From: Calothrix sp. C42_A2020_038
GTDB taxonomy: Bacteria; Cyanobacteriota; Cyanobacteriia; Cyanobacteriales; Nostocaceae
DNA length: 64,000 nucleotides
Assembly (NCBI GenBank): GCA_015272395.1
Contig: JACYLQ010000005.1
Coordinates: 1 to 64,000 of the forward strand
Direction of reading: 5' to 3'
Shown here: positions 17,299 to 28,578 of the stretch, piece by piece
How positions within the stretch are numbered: the stretch's first letter is position 1
How the letters are laid out: each line of letters starts with the position of its first letter
Translations under genes and position numbers: made by a program
Notes under the pieces: model-generated
What the model was told of the DNA's origin: nothing
Seen by the model: only the letters and a program-made list of their open reading frames with translations
The model's database searches: none

Positions 17299-17597
17299 AA
17301 GTTCTATTTCTATTTTCGGTTGACATTTTATTGTGAGATTGCTCAAAATCACATCTTTCATTAGACTTAGCTGCAGCTATGTCCTTCAGCCTTATTCTTG
17401 CTTTTAAAAATCTTTCTCTAAATTTTTCATAATTAACCGGGAGAAGTTTTTAAACTGCTCTTTACCTATTGATAATCATTTTAAGCAGGCAACGCTAGAA
17501 TGTTTGTACCTTTAAGCGAAATTTAGAATTTAACAATCTTGCACGTCTACATCGAAAAACATTATGTCACTCCAAATCTGTAGATATGCTTAAACAC

Positions 17598-17621
17598 TTA
17601 ATTAATTAATTAATTAATTAA
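17598..17621. repeat. ATTA tandem repeat
   Basis: About six copies of the 4-bp unit ATTA in an AT-rich spacer. A simple-sequence repeat liable to slippage; no function is implied. Confidence 0.8.
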
Positions 17622-17716
17622 ATTATTACTTCATTACCTGAAGTATGGAAAAGTACCCGTGTTTAGTTGATTCATCCCGCATTTATGCAATGCCATAAAT
17701 CATTCGTGAAAAAACA

Positions 17717-17750
17717 AGATTCCCGACAACTTTTAAGAAGTCGGGAATCT
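17717..17750 (-). terminator. infC intrinsic terminator
   Basis: A perfect 11-bp stem, AGATTCCCGAC with GTCGGGAATCT, followed on the minus strand by TTGTTTTTT. It lies 16 bp past the infC stop codon and should end its transcript. Confidence 0.85.
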
Positions 17751-17766
17751 GAAGCTTGAAGTTTAT

Positions 17767-18258
17767 TTAAGTGGGAATAACTTGAACTATTAATGAGCGC
17801 TTATCTAGCGACTGAACTTTACCTACTTGAGTCAGATCGTTTACGATACGGTCTAGCATTTTTCCTGCTAGCTCACGATGTTGATGTTCTCGACCTCGTA
17901 AACGAATTGCAAACTTAACTGAATCACCTTTGCTCAACCATTCAGTGGCTTGCTCGATACGTAAATTATAATCAGCTAAACCGACATTAGGGCGAAAGCG
18001 CACTTCCTTAACTGTAGGTTTAGCACTTTGCCGTTGACGTTTTTTCTTTTGATATTGAAGCTTGCCGTAATTGACAATTTTTGCAATTGGAGCGTCTTTG
18101 CCTTCAGAGACTACAACTAGGTCAAGCTCTAAGCTCTCGGCTAATTGTAGCGCTTCAGCAGTAGGAATGATGCCACGATTATTATTTTCATGGTCAATCA
18201 AGTAGACTTGAGGTGACCTGATTTGCGAGTTAATTTGTTGTTTTTGAACTACGATAAT
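17767..18258 (-). CDS. infC: Translation initiation factor IF-3 (AUU start)
   Basis: IF-3 binds the 30S subunit, checks the start codon and prevents premature 50S joining. The domains are intact: an N-domain (INSQIRSPQVYLID), a linker with YQKKKRQRQ, and a C-domain (VKEVRFRPNVGLADYNLRIEQATEWL). There is no in-frame ATG before the N-domain. A strong AGAGAGG at 18270-18264 sits 5 bases before ATT at 18258, flanked by ATC codons, so I place the start at this AUU, giving 163 residues. AUU starts are known for E. coli infC, where IF-3 represses its own translation through them. A far-upstream TTG at 18312 lacks a good ribosome site. It ends at a strong terminator. Confidence 0.93.
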   Translation of the reverse strand: MIVVQKQQINSQIRSPQVYLIDHENNNRGIIPTAEALQLAESLELDLVVVSEGKDAPIAKIVNYGKLQYQKKKRQRQSAKPTVKEVRFRPNVGLADYNLRIEQATEWLSKGDSVKFAIRLRGREHQHRELAGKMLDRIVNDLTQVGKVQSLDKRSLIVQVIPT

Positions 18259-18263
18259 GATTT

Positions 18264-18270
18264 CCTCTCT
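18264..18270 (-). promoter_or_regulatory. Shine-Dalgarno site that fixes the infC AUU start
   Basis: AGAGAGG on the minus strand, 5 bases upstream of ATT. It is the only strong ribosome site near the 5' end of infC and no ATG, GTG or TTG lies at a suitable distance from it in frame. Confidence 0.75.
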
Positions 18271-18312
18271 ATTTTTCAAGATTTGGCTCTGCTGGTACTG
18301 AACATAACACAA

Positions 18313-18694
18313 TCTATCTTTTCTGGTATCGTACTCAGGGGTGAAACATCAATGTTTATTCGTTGAAATGCTGAAATTTGGTTGAATTCGTCAAAAGTCA
18401 CTTTACAAAATTTTACAAATATTGACTTGTTGTGTAGCGCTTGAAAGTTTGTTGTAATTTTTTAAATGATTTTGTAGCGCAACAGTGGTTGGTGCGTAGC
18501 GCTAAAAGATTTGTTGTAATGTTTAAAATTATTTGGTGGTGCCACACACCCTACTCTCCCGTAAACAATGCAGGTATCAATAACGAGCAAAGCGAGGTTT
18601 AATCAAAAAGTCGGGGGAGTGTCAAGTATATCCTCTACCAAGAGTAATGAATAACGAGTGCTAAACTAAAAGTTGTTCTCAAGAACCAGTGATT
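18313..18694. other. Intergenic region with GTAGCGC repeats
   Basis: Divergent spacer between infC and rpoZ. It contains two imperfect direct repeats, starting GTAGCGCTTGAAAG at about 18435 and GTAGCGCTAAAAG at about 18496. Both continue with TTTGTTGTAAT. The second runs into a GTGGTGCCACACACCCTAC tract like those near 16100 and 16165. Promoters for infC and rpoZ should lie here but I cannot place them. Confidence 0.5.
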
Positions 18695-18931
18695 ATGCTC
18701 AAGCGTTCAAAGTTCGAGACAACTCAGTCTCAAATTATGCACCGTGCTGAGGATTTGATTCATGCTGCCTCAAATCGTTACCGCATTACAGTTCAGGTTG
18801 CTAACCGTGCGAAACGGCGCCGTTATGAAGATTTTGATAATGCAGATGATACGCTAATGAAGCCTGTGTTGCGCGCAATTATTGAGATGTCAGATGAACT
18901 GACTCAACCGGAAATTATTGGCGAGGTGTAA
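18695..18931 (+). CDS. rpoZ: RNA polymerase omega subunit
   Basis: 78 residues. The sequence [20 protein letters not shown], followed by [16 protein letters not shown], is the cyanobacterial omega subunit, which helps assemble RNA polymerase by binding the beta' subunit. I chose ATG 18695, which matches family starts; an in-frame GTG lies two codons upstream. It is divergent from infC and followed by a C-rich spacer. Confidence 0.93.
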   Translation: MLKRSKFETTQSQIMHRAEDLIHAASNRYRITVQVANRAKRRRYEDFDNADDTLMKPVLRAIIEMSDELTQPEIIGEV

Positions 18932-19080
18932 AAGTTAAATATGAACCCTCTAACCCCCCCCTTGAAAAGTCTAAAAATATAAGGGAAGGGGTTAGGGGTT
19001 ATGTTCTTGATACTTTTCAAACAACCTCTTAAAAAGCAGAAAGATCAAAATACTTTTGTACCAATAACTTAATTCCAACA

Positions 19081-19626
19081 ATGGAAAGCAAAAAATCTTT
19101 TTCCTTGACGATTCAATCTAAACTGTATTCTTTACACACCGCGCGTCGAATTCTATATTTAGCTTTGTTTGTAATAGTTTTAGTTGCTGTGCTTTGCAGT
19201 GCAGAAGTCAGTACAACAGTTTCTTCTAGTTTTAATACATTTGGCGCCCAACCAGCAGCTGCACAGCAACGTATTAGCATTGGCGATATTTGGCAACAAA
19301 TATATCAGCAACTACCCGATTTACCCAAGGAAAATACTTATCGGGCAAAAGAAGGTGGTCAAGTCGCATCTGATAATACCTTGGTTGGTCGGATAATTAG
19401 ATATCACACTTATGTAAAGGGACGGGCACCAAACTTTCGTTTAGATTGGAAGTTAACTTTAGCTGATTATCTTGATGCGAATGAAGTCATGTACGATTAT
19501 AGCTATCCTGGTAATGACACTTTAAGAACAAATCCTTTCGACGGTGACAGAACTGCTGTCAAAAAACTTACCCGCAATCAACGCCAAGCCTTAGTAGAAG
19601 CTCTAACCAATGCCTTCACTAAATAA
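19081..19626 (+). CDS. Secreted or anchored hypothetical protein
   Basis: 181 residues. The N-terminus has a positive stretch (SLHTARR) then a hydrophobic segment (ILYLALFVIVLVAVLCSAEV, residues about 24-44). Then comes a possible cleavage region ending AQPAAAQQ. The mature part contains RISIGDIWQQIYQQLPDLPKE, then RIIRYHTYVKGRAPNFRLDW. I recall this as a conserved cyanobacterial family of unknown function. It lies upstream of the DUF1818 gene with a 70-bp gap and may be co-transcribed. Confidence 0.75.
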   Translation: MESKKSFSLTIQSKLYSLHTARRILYLALFVIVLVAVLCSAEVSTTVSSSFNTFGAQPAAAQQRISIGDIWQQIYQQLPDLPKENTYRAKEGGQVASDNTLVGRIIRYHTYVKGRAPNFRLDWKLTLADYLDANEVMYDYSYPGNDTLRTNPFDGDRTAVKKLTRNQRQALVEALTNAFTK

Positions 19627-19696
19627 TATGTAGTCCTATTAAATGTTTGGGAGGATAGGGAGCGCAAAGCGGTGCAAAACACAATCTGAGTGAACA

Positions 19697-20062
19697 ATGG
19701 AACGTGTAATCAAAACAGGTAATGGTTGGCGTATTGGTTGGAACCCATCGGCGCCTGAGTTTAAAGGATTAGTGGGTACCGATGACTGGGCTGTAGAGTT
19801 GACAGAAGCTGAGTTAAATGACTTTTGTCGGTTATTGGCACAACTCGCCGAGACAATGAAGCAAATAGCTTCCGAAATAGTGGACGAAGAAAAAATTGCT
19901 TGTGAGGTAGAAAGTGATTTAGTTTGGATGGAAGCAGAAGGTTATCCTCATTCCTACAGCTTGCGCTTCATCCTCAATAGTTACCGATGTGTAGAAGGCA
20001 AATGGGATGCTACGGCTTTACCTGGTTTACTACAAGCTAGCAATACGCTCAAAGTTTTTTAA
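19697..20062 (+). CDS. DUF1818 family protein
   Basis: 121 residues. The sequence GNGWRIGWNPSAPEFKGLVG near the start and VWMEAEGYPHSYSLRFIL later are typical of DUF1818, a small soluble family found in cyanobacteria and plant plastids with no established function. It follows the secreted hypothetical on the same strand and precedes tRNA-Pro by 95 bp. Confidence 0.88.
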   Translation: MERVIKTGNGWRIGWNPSAPEFKGLVGTDDWAVELTEAELNDFCRLLAQLAETMKQIASEIVDEEKIACEVESDLVWMEAEGYPHSYSLRFILNSYRCVEGKWDATALPGLLQASNTLKVF

Positions 20063-20157
20063 TCCAACAATGTTTTTTTATTAAAACTTATGCTAAGATA
20101 GCAAAGTTGACTAACGCAAATCCAAGAATATCGCGTTAGTAAACGTATTTTATTTTC

Positions 20158-20231
20158 CGGGGCGTAGCGCAGCTTGGTAGCGCGCCACTTTGGGGTAGTG
20201 GAGGTCGTGGGTTCGAATCCCGCCGCTCCGA
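20158..20231 (+). tRNA. tRNA-Pro (GGG)
   Basis: The acceptor stem CGGGGCG pairs with CGCTCCG with one G-U. The anticodon stem CCACT/AGTGG encloses the loop TTGGGGT, giving anticodon GGG for proline. The T arm carries GTTCGAATC. Discriminator A; no encoded CCA. Confidence 0.97.
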
Positions 20232-20621
20232 TAAAAACTGTAGAGCGACAAGTTATTTGTCAAATTTTCCTAGGTTGATTAACAAATTATTTGTCGCTGT
20301 AATGCTGTCGAACTCCTTAAGCCAAAGGTTAACAAGTTAGGGTTTTCCCTAAACTGCTAACTTTATTAGAATTTGAGTGCTTTTTAGTACTTTTTTATAA
20401 TAGAATTAAATTTAATGATGGTTTTTGAACGTAGCGAATATTGCAATTATCATTCTCAGAAGCTGATTGTACTTCTATTCATGACTGACATCGCGCGGTT
20501 CATATCCTAATTTAGGTTCGGTTGCCATGACTCGTTCCCTTGCGGTAGCTATTGTAGCTCTACAAAAACCCCCTCAAGTCTCCCCCTTGTTAAGGGAAGA
20601 GACCAAGGATAGGTTAAAGGT
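20232..20621. other. Intergenic region
   Basis: 390 bp between tRNA-Pro and the convergent PEP-CTERM gene. It contains a C-rich tract near 20569 (CCCCCTCAAGTCTCCCCC) of a type that recurs near 18950, 21550 and 49440. No gene seen. Confidence 0.5.
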
Positions 20622-21332
20622 CTATGCTTCAGCTTTTTTACCAAGACGGCGCCGCATAACTGCGCCGATGGCAGCAGCGGCTCCTGTACCAAGTATAGTT
20701 AAAGGTTCGGGAACAGCTTCGTCTGCTGGTGTAAATTGTACGTTGCTAATATCTAATGTTGACGATACTGTAAAATCATCTACATCCACGACACCAATCG
20801 AAATATCGTAGTCACCAGCAGATGCAAAAGTGTAACTGAAATTAGAACTACCTGAAGTACCAGCGGCAAGTGTTTGAATAAAGTTGCCAATTCTGACAAA
20901 CGCGCGGTCACTGAAAACATTATCGTAGGTATTAAAAACCCAATCAAAGCTGAAAACGTCACCAGCTTGAACACCCGTAAAAAGTTTAGAGATGGCAGAA
21001 CCTTCTGTAGCATCTGCTCCAAGGTCTCCAGGGTTTAAACCGAGACCACTTTCCAAAACACTAATAAATTCTGGCGATATTCCAGTAATGTTGTAGTTTG
21101 TGCCACCATCATCGCTACCATCATTAAATGCATTGGTGAGGTTTGCATTTGATGAATTTGTGGTTGCATCACCCAACTGGTTCCAACTGCTAAGGTCTAC
21201 ACTTGCAGCAAATGAAGGAGAAGCTGCCATACTGGCGCCACCGATACTCAAAGCACCACAAGCAAGGACTTTGGTTTTGGAAGATTTGAGTATGGACTTG
21301 ACAAGAGTTTTAGTTTTTGAATTAGCTGACAT
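20622..21332 (-). CDS. PEP-CTERM sorting-domain protein
   Basis: 236 residues. An N-terminal signal peptide (hydrophobic core about residues 20-43, ending PSFAAS) leads into a beta-rich extracellular domain. The C-terminus is a PEP-CTERM anchor: VPEPLTILGTGAAAAIGAVM followed by RRR. Such proteins are exported by Sec and processed by an exosortase, then held at or released from the envelope. The middle part (FSFDWVFNTYDN, GDYDISIGVVDVDD) resembles other cyanobacterial PEP-CTERM proteins with no defined function. No exosortase is in the window. Confidence 0.9.
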   Translation of the reverse strand: MSANSKTKTLVKSILKSSKTKVLACGALSIGGASMAASPSFAASVDLSSWNQLGDATTNSSNANLTNAFNDGSDDGGTNYNITGISPEFISVLESGLGLNPGDLGADATEGSAISKLFTGVQAGDVFSFDWVFNTYDNVFSDRAFVRIGNFIQTLAAGTSGSSNFSYTFASAGDYDISIGVVDVDDFTVSSTLDISNVQFTPADEAVPEPLTILGTGAAAAIGAVMRRRLGKKAEA

Positions 21333-21655
21333 TTCAGACTCCGTTGTGAATAAATTGAAGTTAGATGAGTTGGTAGATGCCAGCTAATAACTTTTCCAAT
21401 CTTAAAATTCTGTACTTTTCACGCTTGGTTTAAAAACCGCTCCCCCAACTCTCCTATTCCTTGCAGCATTCCATACTCCGACTGCACAGAATGCTCCTAA
21501 AAGCCCCGATGCTCTTAAGTTTTTTGTACACGGTAGTCTAGGGGAGAGATGTTCCCCCTTCCCTGCCAAGCAAGGGGGTTAGGGGGTTAGGTCAGATATA
21601 AAAGCTGCGGACAAGGATGTCCGCTCCACCCAATCAAAATAATGACTTCATGTCA
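21333..21655. other. Intergenic region
   Basis: 323 bp between the PEP-CTERM gene and the giant nuclease gene, both on the minus strand. Contains a C/G-rich imperfect palindrome near 21553-21590 (CCCCCTTCCCTGCC, then GCAAGGGGG) that could be a terminator for the nuclease. No gene seen. Confidence 0.5.
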
Positions 21656-24600
21656 CTAAAATACAAAATTGTTGGGATTATTCAAAGAACCACCACTTAC
21701 AACATTGACAGTAATAAAATCTCGGAAGATATCTCGACCAGTTGGGCCATCTGCGTCAATTTGCACTTTGTAATTATTAGTACTAGTGCCTTGAACAACC
21801 TTCACATAGCCATCGGTAATAGCATTGGCGCCCTCATAACCACCTCTGACTAAGCTATCGAGTAATTGAGTAAAGACAAGTTTGTCTTGACCAACCTCAA
21901 AGTCTGTGATCGTGTCACCACCATCACGAATGTTGGTGTACACAAAAAAGTCATTACCTGCACCACCTGTAAGTATATCGGCGCCGATTCCACCAGTGAT
22001 GATATCATCACCATCACCACCATTAATGTTATCGCGACCACTACCTGTAGTAATGATGTCATTACCGGAAGTCCCAGTCACGTTAACTCCTGTAGTGCTG
22101 TCATTATCAGTGATGAATACATTTACAGAACCAAGGCTAATACCATTGTAATTAGTATCGCTACTGCTAACTGTATGCATGATTGCACCAGTGTGGTTGC
22201 CTTCAACTATGGCATCATCAATTGCTGACACTGTAACAGTTTGGGCAACGTTCCAATTCGCGTTGGTGAAAGTTAAAGTATTGGCACCAGTACTTAGTTG
22301 TGTACCTGGGTTGAGTGTAATGTTAACGTCACTAGTTGGTTGACTATTGAGAACAATAGTGTAGGTGTCAGTGGCGCCACCTTCGATGACAGCAGTATTT
22401 CCACCTGATTGAGTAATTGTTACCCCTGCAATATCATTGTCAGTAATTGCCGCAGTTACCGAAGCAACGTTAATCCCATTATATTTAGTATCTGCACTGG
22501 TGACAGTATGAGTAATTGTTCCAGTGTGGTTGCCTTCAACTATGGCATCATCAATTGCTGATACTGTAACAGTTTGGGCAACGTTCCAATTCGCATTGGT
22601 GAAAATTAAAGTATTGGCGCCAGTACTTAGCTGTGTGCCTGGGTTGAGTGTAATAGTAACGTCACTAGTTGGTCGGCTATTGAGAACAATAGTGTAGGTG
22701 TCAGTGGCACCACCTTCTGCAACGGTAGTATTTCCACCTGACTGAGTAATTGTTACCCCCGCAGCAGCAATATTAAACCTAGCAACACTGGGGTCGTGGT
22801 CGCTAATTTGGTCTGCAAATTCGGAGTTGATGTGAACTACATCAAACCCATCAAGTTGGCTTAATAAGCTGTTGCTAACTAAAATGTGGTCAAGCGATTG
22901 AGCATTACCTTGGAAATTATAAGTGTAACGCTCGTTTTGCGGTAAGGTTTCAATAAGTGTACTTAGCCCAGCGCTTTCCAAAATGGTGAGAGGATTGGAG
23001 AATTCAAAGTCATTCAAATCTCCCATCACAATTACATTTGCATTCGCGTCAATAGCCAAAATACTTTCAACAAAGTTTTTGACTATTGTTGCTTGCAGGT
23101 TACGCTGTGTTTCACTGGTAAGTACTGGAGGTTGGGTTGGCCCATAAAGTGGGTTATCACCACCTTTGGAGTTAAAGTGGTTGCCGATAATAAATACGGT
23201 TTGACCGTTAAATTTGAATTCTCCAACCAGAGGTTTACGACTAGCGTTAAATGCTGTGTTGGTTGGGTCGATACGACCGGGACTAGCAGATAACTGTGGT
23301 ACACCACCCACGTTACTAACAGTTGTGTTAGTTAAAGAACCACCACCTGGACGATCTACAAATTCAACGCGGTTAGGGTTGTATAAGAATCCAACACGGA
23401 TATTACCGCCTGGTTCTCCACCATCTTGGTCGTCAACAGGATTAATTTGCCTAAATTGATAGGTTGGACCACCAGCCGCAGCGATCGCATTAATTAATGT
23501 CTGGTAGGTTAGAGTCGCATCAACAACACTGTCGTTGGTAGGCCCGTTGTTGTCTTGAATTTCCTCTAGTGTGAGAATATCGGGTGATTTGAGGTTGTTA
23601 ACAATCCGGTCAGCCAAAGTATTAAACTTAGCTGCACCATCACCTGGGTCAAGATTTTCAACGTTGAAGGTTGCGACTGTAAGTTGATTTGCACTGGATG
23701 TTAAGTTTGTAACTTCTCTTGTTAATGAACCTGGGGAAGTTACTGTCAGTGAAGTTGGTATAACTTCGTAATTGTTGAAACTGTAATCAACTATACCTGT
23801 AATTGTGTCAAAAGTGGCGCCAACATTAACTATCGGTGCTGTTCCAATAGGGTCAATTTGAATTCGTTCAGGGTTAAAGTCATTGGCAATAATACCAATA
23901 CCACCGCGCGCTGTCCGTCCAGTTGCATTGGCGCCATTATCTGCTAAGACCCAAATTTCACCAAAGTTATTAGTTGGACTAACAGCTACAGCATTATTAA
24001 TCTGTACCCGCATCCCCTCTAAACTTTCATAGAAGTCAATACCATCTTCTTCTGGGTCAAATAAAGTGCCAGCATTTTCAACGTTACCATTTACCGCGTC
24101 ATTATTAATGACTTGGGTAGGAATAGCTCTTCCACCGTTACCAAGTATGATGGCTGCGGGTAAAGGATTACCGCTCGATAGTTTAACAATCGTAGGGCTG
24201 GTAATCTGAGTAATTGTCAAGTTGTTGCTATTGTTTCCTGGACGAAACTCAGTAACATTACCGCTAACTAATATCGAGTCACCGACAGCTACAGTTGGCG
24301 CCGAAGAAGTAAAGACAAAAATACCCTCAGAGGTACGGTCATCATTGTCTGGGTTGGGGTCTTGGTAGTAAAAACCATTGGAACGAACTGCTGTAACGAT
24401 ACCAGCAACGTCAGTTACTCTTTGACCAACCAATGGGGAAATATGGGCAGTACCTTGGATATCACGAATACGGGTAGGTACAACAGGGTTTCCTAATGTA
24501 ATAATCTCGCTACGGAATTTTTGGAAGTTGTCTTGTAAGTCTTTAGCGACATTACCATCGTTGTAAAAGACAGTATCACCATTATCTACTAATACTTCGA

Positions 24601-27600
24601 TTTGCGTAGTACCACTGAGATTGTTTGGTACTTCAACAATCGACTCGATACTTCCACCTGTTTGCAATGCTGTTAGATTCGCAGCGCGCAGAACTGGAGC
24701 ATCTGCGGCATTACCAGTCCAAGTATAGAAGCGGAAGTCTTTCGGCGCCGTTCCTGTTGCAGCATCAGCGGGACCCGCAACAATTAAGTATTCACCATTG
24801 CTGTTACGTTCGATACTGCGGATACCACGTCCACCTAAATCGAGTTCGATCGGGGCGCCAATATTTGCACTTGTAGCTGCACCTGTCACCAAGTCAGCAA
24901 AGTTGCTAATTGGGGCAATTAAGGCTTTGGTACGGCTAGAAGTAGGAACATTTGGCGCGCGGAAAGCTACGTAAGCAGTTGTGCCATTAGGTGCAATTGT
25001 CAACCCTTCAACATTGAAACCATCGAGTTCTGGGTCTTCAGGAATATTGCCACTTGCCGCACTTGCTGTGAAGTTATAGCCATTAGCATCACCCCAAGCA
25101 ATTAAATCTGCACGTAGATTGTCATATCTGCCCACATAGGTAAGTGTAGTTGCTGCACCACTACCGCTAATATCTGTAGCAAATATACGGCTACGGTTAG
25201 GACGCGAATTACCGTTAGTCGCATTGCTGAGAGAACCTAACCAGTAAATACGGTTGCCAACCTTTGTGGAAGCTTCGATGTCAACTTCTCTAGGTACACC
25301 ACCGGAAATATCGGTGAGTCCTAGAAAAGAGGTAAAGTCAAAACTCGCTATCGGCAAACCAGAGTTATTACGATCATACAACCGAATCTTCTGGTCTTCG
25401 TCATCAGCGACAAACATGTAGTTGGCATCAATTGCAATTGCCGTACTAGCATCGCTGGCGCCTGTATGGAAGTTGGTAGTATTGGGGTTTACAGAAGCTG
25501 CGGAAGCCGCGTAATTGATGGTGTAGGAACTACTTGTGCTACCATCGGTGACGGTAACAGTAATGTTAGTGTAACCAACACCAGTTGGGTTAATCTTTAA
25601 ATTACGGTTTGCTCCAGTTCCCGTTAATGTTAGGTTTGCGTTGCTAACAACACTAGTGTTACTGCTAGTTGCCGTGACAGTTAAATTACCAACCGGAGTA
25701 TCAGCATCAGCAATTGCGAAATCAATACCTAAAGTTTTAGTTGGGTCGGTAGGGTCATTAATTACACCACTTACTGCTCCTGAGCCAATAACAGGAAGGC
25801 TAATAAATTGTGTTGTTGTTACTTGTTGAATTGTTGGTGTGGCGTTACTAGCTGCGTTGACAGTAGTTGTAATTCCCGCGATTGTATTGTTAGCTTCGTT
25901 ACTTTCTGCAATTGTGTTACCAGGGTCAACGACTGCATTTCCACTCGTTAATGTACCTGTAGCAGTAGGAGTAACGTTAATGGTAAGGGTTGCATTGCTA
26001 CTAGCGTTGATATTACCACCACTAAAAGTAACAACATTACCCGATTGACTCGCTGTAAAACCGTTACTAACTCCGGCGCTATTGTAAGTTACACCATTGG
26101 GTAATGTGAATTGTACAGAAACACCGCTAGCGTTACCATTACCAGTATTGTTTACTACCAATGTGTAAGTAAGAGCGTTACCTACCACCACTGGGTCAGG
26201 GGAGTCGGTAAGACTACTAATTGTTAGGTCAGGTTGGAGGGCGCCGCCAAAATTAACATTACCTGGTGTGAGAACAGCACCTGTTGGTAAGTTAGCACTG
26301 GTATTAGAACCATAAGTAACCGAACTATTACTACTACCTGCTAAACTACCGTTATACCAAGCCGCAGCCGAATTTGATGTAGTGTTATTGGGAAAACGGG
26401 TAGCAGCATCGGGAGTACCTGAACTTTGGGTTAGAACAACGCCACCATAGACAATATCGCCAACACCACCATCTGTCCAACCAATTGCATCAATAATCGT
26501 GGCGCCTGCGGGTAATTCTAAAATACCATCGTTATTGGTATCATAATCAACACCTTCGGTAATAGGAGTTGGACTGCTAATTAGTAAAAAAGAATTAGTA
26601 CCGTTTTCGAGTCCACCACCACTATTATTTAATTGAGAGTCAGTAACTTTTGTTGTAGCTGCTGGGATAGTATGTCCACCTATAGGGCTAGTAATTACTA
26701 GCAAACCATTACTGCCTAACTTTAGACCACTAAGGTTAACCACCATATCTGCTGTACCAGGGTTTGGTGTTCCACTGTCACCCTCAATAGCAACAAAATA
26801 AAGGTTGTTAAGTGTTTGATTCGGCGCCCCTTTGATTTCGATATACTCGAAAGGATTATCAGTGCTTGGTGGGTTAACGCTGATTTCGTTGAGTACGATA
26901 GTTTCGTCGATATCATTAACTGTAATAGTCAACGCTTCTTCATAACTGAGTCCACCTTGGTCAGTAGTGCGGACTCTAATATTGTATGAAGACTTTGTTT
27001 CAAAGTCTGGAGAGACGTTGATTTTGAGAGTATCACCATCAATAGTGAAGGCAGTGTTATCTGTATCACCTGCACCTGTAACTAAGCTGTAAGTATGAGT
27101 ATTGCCATTATCTGGGTCAGTAGTAGTGAAGGTACCAATTACTGTGTTAGCATCGACGTTCTCATCAACACTCGTAGCGCTTAGTGATAAATCTGTGGGA
27201 GGATTATTTGGCGCAGTGACGGTAAATGTTGATACCCAATTAGCAGACGGAAGAGGACCAGTATCATTACGGGTCCAGTTGGCTGTATTAGAAATGGCTG
27301 CTAGTAACTGTGCCTTGGTTCCAGTTGTAATGCCTGTATAATAACCGTTATCAAAATCACCAACGTAAAATGCAGTACCTGCTGCGACTGAAAGGCCGGG
27401 AGGAATGTTACTGGTATTAGTACTATTGCTACCACTTGCTAACCAATTTGTTGGTGTTGCAAAATGGGCGCCGTAGATAAATGTTGGGTTAGCATTTGTA
27501 CCAGTATAAACGAAGATTTGGTCTCCACCTGCTGCTAAGTTCAACCCTGTTCCTGTTCTAGTGCCAATACTCCAACTTGGTGTGGTAATGTTCCCACTAA

Positions 27601-27829
27601 ATCTAATTACTGTTCCAGCGGTAATGGCACTAGTGTGAGTCCATACTAAAGGGCCGCCACCTGCTGCATCCAAGTGTTCAGTTGTACGAAAACCTGTATC
27701 TTGCCAAGATGAATCGGTAAAATTGATAGTTGTATTTGCTGGAATATCTACAAGGGCTACCCAAGCAAAATCATCATTCCCATCGGCGTTATAAGCAATA
27801 ATCGCAATATCGCCTTGTGTCAAAGCCAT
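21656..27829 (-). CDS. Giant secreted ExeM/NucH-like nuclease with RTX repeats
   Basis: 2057 residues. Order by eye: an N-terminal beta-rich module (1-200), cadherin-like domain (about 205-310), lamin-tail-like domain (310-525), CARDB/DUF11-like domain (530-660), a short Ig-like region, a DUF3616-like region (about 800-1120, IYWLGSLSN), an OB-fold region (1140-1400), an endonuclease/exonuclease/phosphatase domain (about 1410-1700), two near-identical Calx-beta-like repeats of about 110 residues, and C-terminal RTX glycine repeats (GGDGDD, GGAGND). Nuclease motifs present: [38 protein letters not shown] and SDHDP. With RTX repeats and no signal peptide it is probably exported by type I secretion. 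A role in using or clearing extracellular DNA is inference. A good ribosome site precedes the ATG. Confidence 0.9.
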   Translation of the reverse strand: MALTQGDIAIIAYNADGNDDFAWVALVDIPANTTINFTDSSWQDTGFRTTEHLDAAGGGPLVWTHTSAITAGTVIRFSGNITTPSWSIGTRTGTGLNLAAGGDQIFVYTGTNANPTFIYGAHFATPTNWLASGSNSTNTSNIPPGLSVAAGTAFYVGDFDNGYYTGITTGTKAQLLAAISNTANWTRNDTGPLPSANWVSTFTVTAPNNPPTDLSLSATSVDENVDANTVIGTFTTTDPDNGNTHTYSLVTGAGDTDNTAFTIDGDTLKINVSPDFETKSSYNIRVRTTDQGGLSYEEALTITVNDIDETIVLNEISVNPPSTDNPFEYIEIKGAPNQTLNNLYFVAIEGDSGTPNPGTADMVVNLSGLKLGSNGLLVITSPIGGHTIPAATTKVTDSQLNNSGGGLENGTNSFLLISSPTPITEGVDYDTNNDGILELPAGATIIDAIGWTDGGVGDIVYGGVVLTQSSGTPDAATRFPNNTTSNSAAAWYNGSLAGSSNSSVTYGSNTSANLPTGAVLTPGNVNFGGALQPDLTISSLTDSPDPVVVGNALTYTLVVNNTGNGNASGVSVQFTLPNGVTYNSAGVSNGFTASQSGNVVTFSGGNINASSNATLTINVTPTATGTLTSGNAVVDPGNTIAESNEANNTIAGITTTVNAASNATPTIQQVTTTQFISLPVIGSGAVSGVINDPTDPTKTLGIDFAIADADTPVGNLTVTATSSNTSVVSNANLTLTGTGANRNLKINPTGVGYTNITVTVTDGSTSSSYTINYAASAASVNPNTTNFHTGASDASTAIAIDANYMFVADDEDQKIRLYDRNNSGLPIASFDFTSFLGLTDISGGVPREVDIEASTKVGNRIYWLGSLSNATNGNSRPNRSRIFATDISGSGAATTLTYVGRYDNLRADLIAWGDANGYNFTASAASGNIPEDPELDGFNVEGLTIAPNGTTAYVAFRAPNVPTSSRTKALIAPISNFADLVTGAATSANIGAPIELDLGGRGIRSIERNSNGEYLIVAGPADAATGTAPKDFRFYTWTGNAADAPVLRAANLTALQTGGSIESIVEVPNNLSGTTQIEVLVDNGDTVFYNDGNVAKDLQDNFQKFRSEIITLGNPVVPTRIRDIQGTAHISPLVGQRVTDVAGIVTAVRSNGFYYQDPNPDNDDRTSEGIFVFTSSAPTVAVGDSILVSGNVTEFRPGNNSNNLTITQITSPTIVKLSSGNPLPAAIILGNGGRAIPTQVINNDAVNGNVENAGTLFDPEEDGIDFYESLEGMRVQINNAVAVSPTNNFGEIWVLADNGANATGRTARGGIGIIANDFNPERIQIDPIGTAPIVNVGATFDTITGIVDYSFNNYEVIPTSLTVTSPGSLTREVTNLTSSANQLTVATFNVENLDPGDGAAKFNTLADRIVNNLKSPDILTLEEIQDNNGPTNDSVVDATLTYQTLINAIAAAGGPTYQFRQINPVDDQDGGEPGGNIRVGFLYNPNRVEFVDRPGGGSLTNTTVSNVGGVPQLSASPGRIDPTNTAFNASRKPLVGEFKFNGQTVFIIGNHFNSKGGDNPLYGPTQPPVLTSETQRNLQATIVKNFVESILAIDANANVIVMGDLNDFEFSNPLTILESAGLSTLIETLPQNERYTYNFQGNAQSLDHILVSNSLLSQLDGFDVVHINSEFADQISDHDPSVARFNIAAAGVTITQSGGNTTVAEGGATDTYTIVLNSRPTSDVTITLNPGTQLSTGANTLIFTNANWNVAQTVTVSAIDDAIVEGNHTGTITHTVTSADTKYNGINVASVTAAITDNDIAGVTITQSGGNTAVIEGGATDTYTIVLNSQPTSDVNITLNPGTQLSTGANTLTFTNANWNVAQTVTVSAIDDAIVEGNHTGAIMHTVSSSDTNYNGISLGSVNVFITDNDSTTGVNVTGTSGNDIITTGSGRDNINGGDGDDIITGGIGADILTGGAGNDFFVYTNIRDGGDTITDFEVGQDKLVFTQLLDSLVRGGYEGANAITDGYVKVVQGTSTNNYKVQIDADGPTGRDIFRDFITVNVVSGGSLNNPNNFVF
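22098..22760 (-). repeat. Two in-frame tandem Calx-beta-like units
   Basis: Two consecutive units of about 330 bp inside the giant nuclease gene (roughly 22432-22760 and 22098-22428) are nearly identical at the DNA level, for example over the stretch encoding [20 protein letters not shown]. This points to recent duplication or conversion. Confidence 0.85.
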
Positions 27830-28249
27830 TTGTTAGTATCTCCTAAAACTTTTATGACTCAAACCATCAATAAGAGCGTTTTTGCATGTAAAGATTTTGT
27901 TGCAATTTCAGGGGGCAGATACTCGAATGGCTTACCTGTTAAGCTGTAATACTGTTGTGACACGAAGATGCATATAATTAGTCTGCCGACAGCAAGTAAC
28001 CCTAGGTTTACAAGCTGTGGGTCTTATATGCAGCTTCATGAGGAATTGGTATAAGTTTCGATTGTGTGGTGTTTGTACTACCCTGGCGTATTCAGCCTTG
28101 AATCTTTGACTTACTTTTTAAAGTCACAAAATTACTTACCAACTTGGCTTAACAGCGTTTATGACTCTTAAGCAAAAAGCTTTCAGTTCAGCGAGGTATA
28201 TCAATCCAAAGCTTACTGACTTTGGAAAATATTATTTTATATACCTGAC

Positions 28250-28380
28250 TTAGGGACTTCCAAATAAAAAAATACCCAAAACTTCCTTGTGGGGTGGGCA
28301 TCCTTGCCCGCCTCATGTTTGGAATGGACAGAGATACCCATTCCACATTCCGGGAGAATTTAATTTTTGCAAGTCCCTTA
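28250..28380. repeat. Repeat C, MITE-like
   Basis: 131 bp with perfect 10-bp terminal inverted repeats TTAGGGACTT and AAGTCCCTTA. The interior has further short hairpins (GTGGGGTGGGCA, GGGCATCCTTGCCC). No coding capacity. It resembles non-autonomous elements common between cyanobacterial genes. Confidence 0.7.
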
Positions 28381-28578
28381 GACAAAAAGCGTTATACTTA
28401 AGCAAAAACTGCCATAACTTAGTAAAAACGCCCTGTCACTCTGAATTAATATATACATAATATACCTCAGTGTTAAAAGATTAGTTAAGCTAGTCTTAAA
28501 TGCTCGTTTTCGGTAACAAGTGTAATATCCACTTTGTAGATAAATAACGACGAACAAAACAGAGTATTGAGCTTAAAA

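Larger units (their letters stand above)
17299..17766. other. Intergenic region between baeRF-like gene and infC
   Basis: Contains a short tandem ATTA repeat (about 17598-17621) and the infC terminator at 17717-17750. Because the upstream baeRF-like start is uncertain, its true 5' end may extend to 17361. Otherwise I see nothing. Confidence 0.5.

Noticed and set aside
17598-17621. Short tandem repeats considered as a CRISPR array
   Set aside because: A 4-bp simple repeat without spacers; no cas genes or repeat-spacer arrays are visible in the window.
28188-28385. 65-codon minus-strand ORF
   Set aside because: Coincides with the non-coding repeat C.
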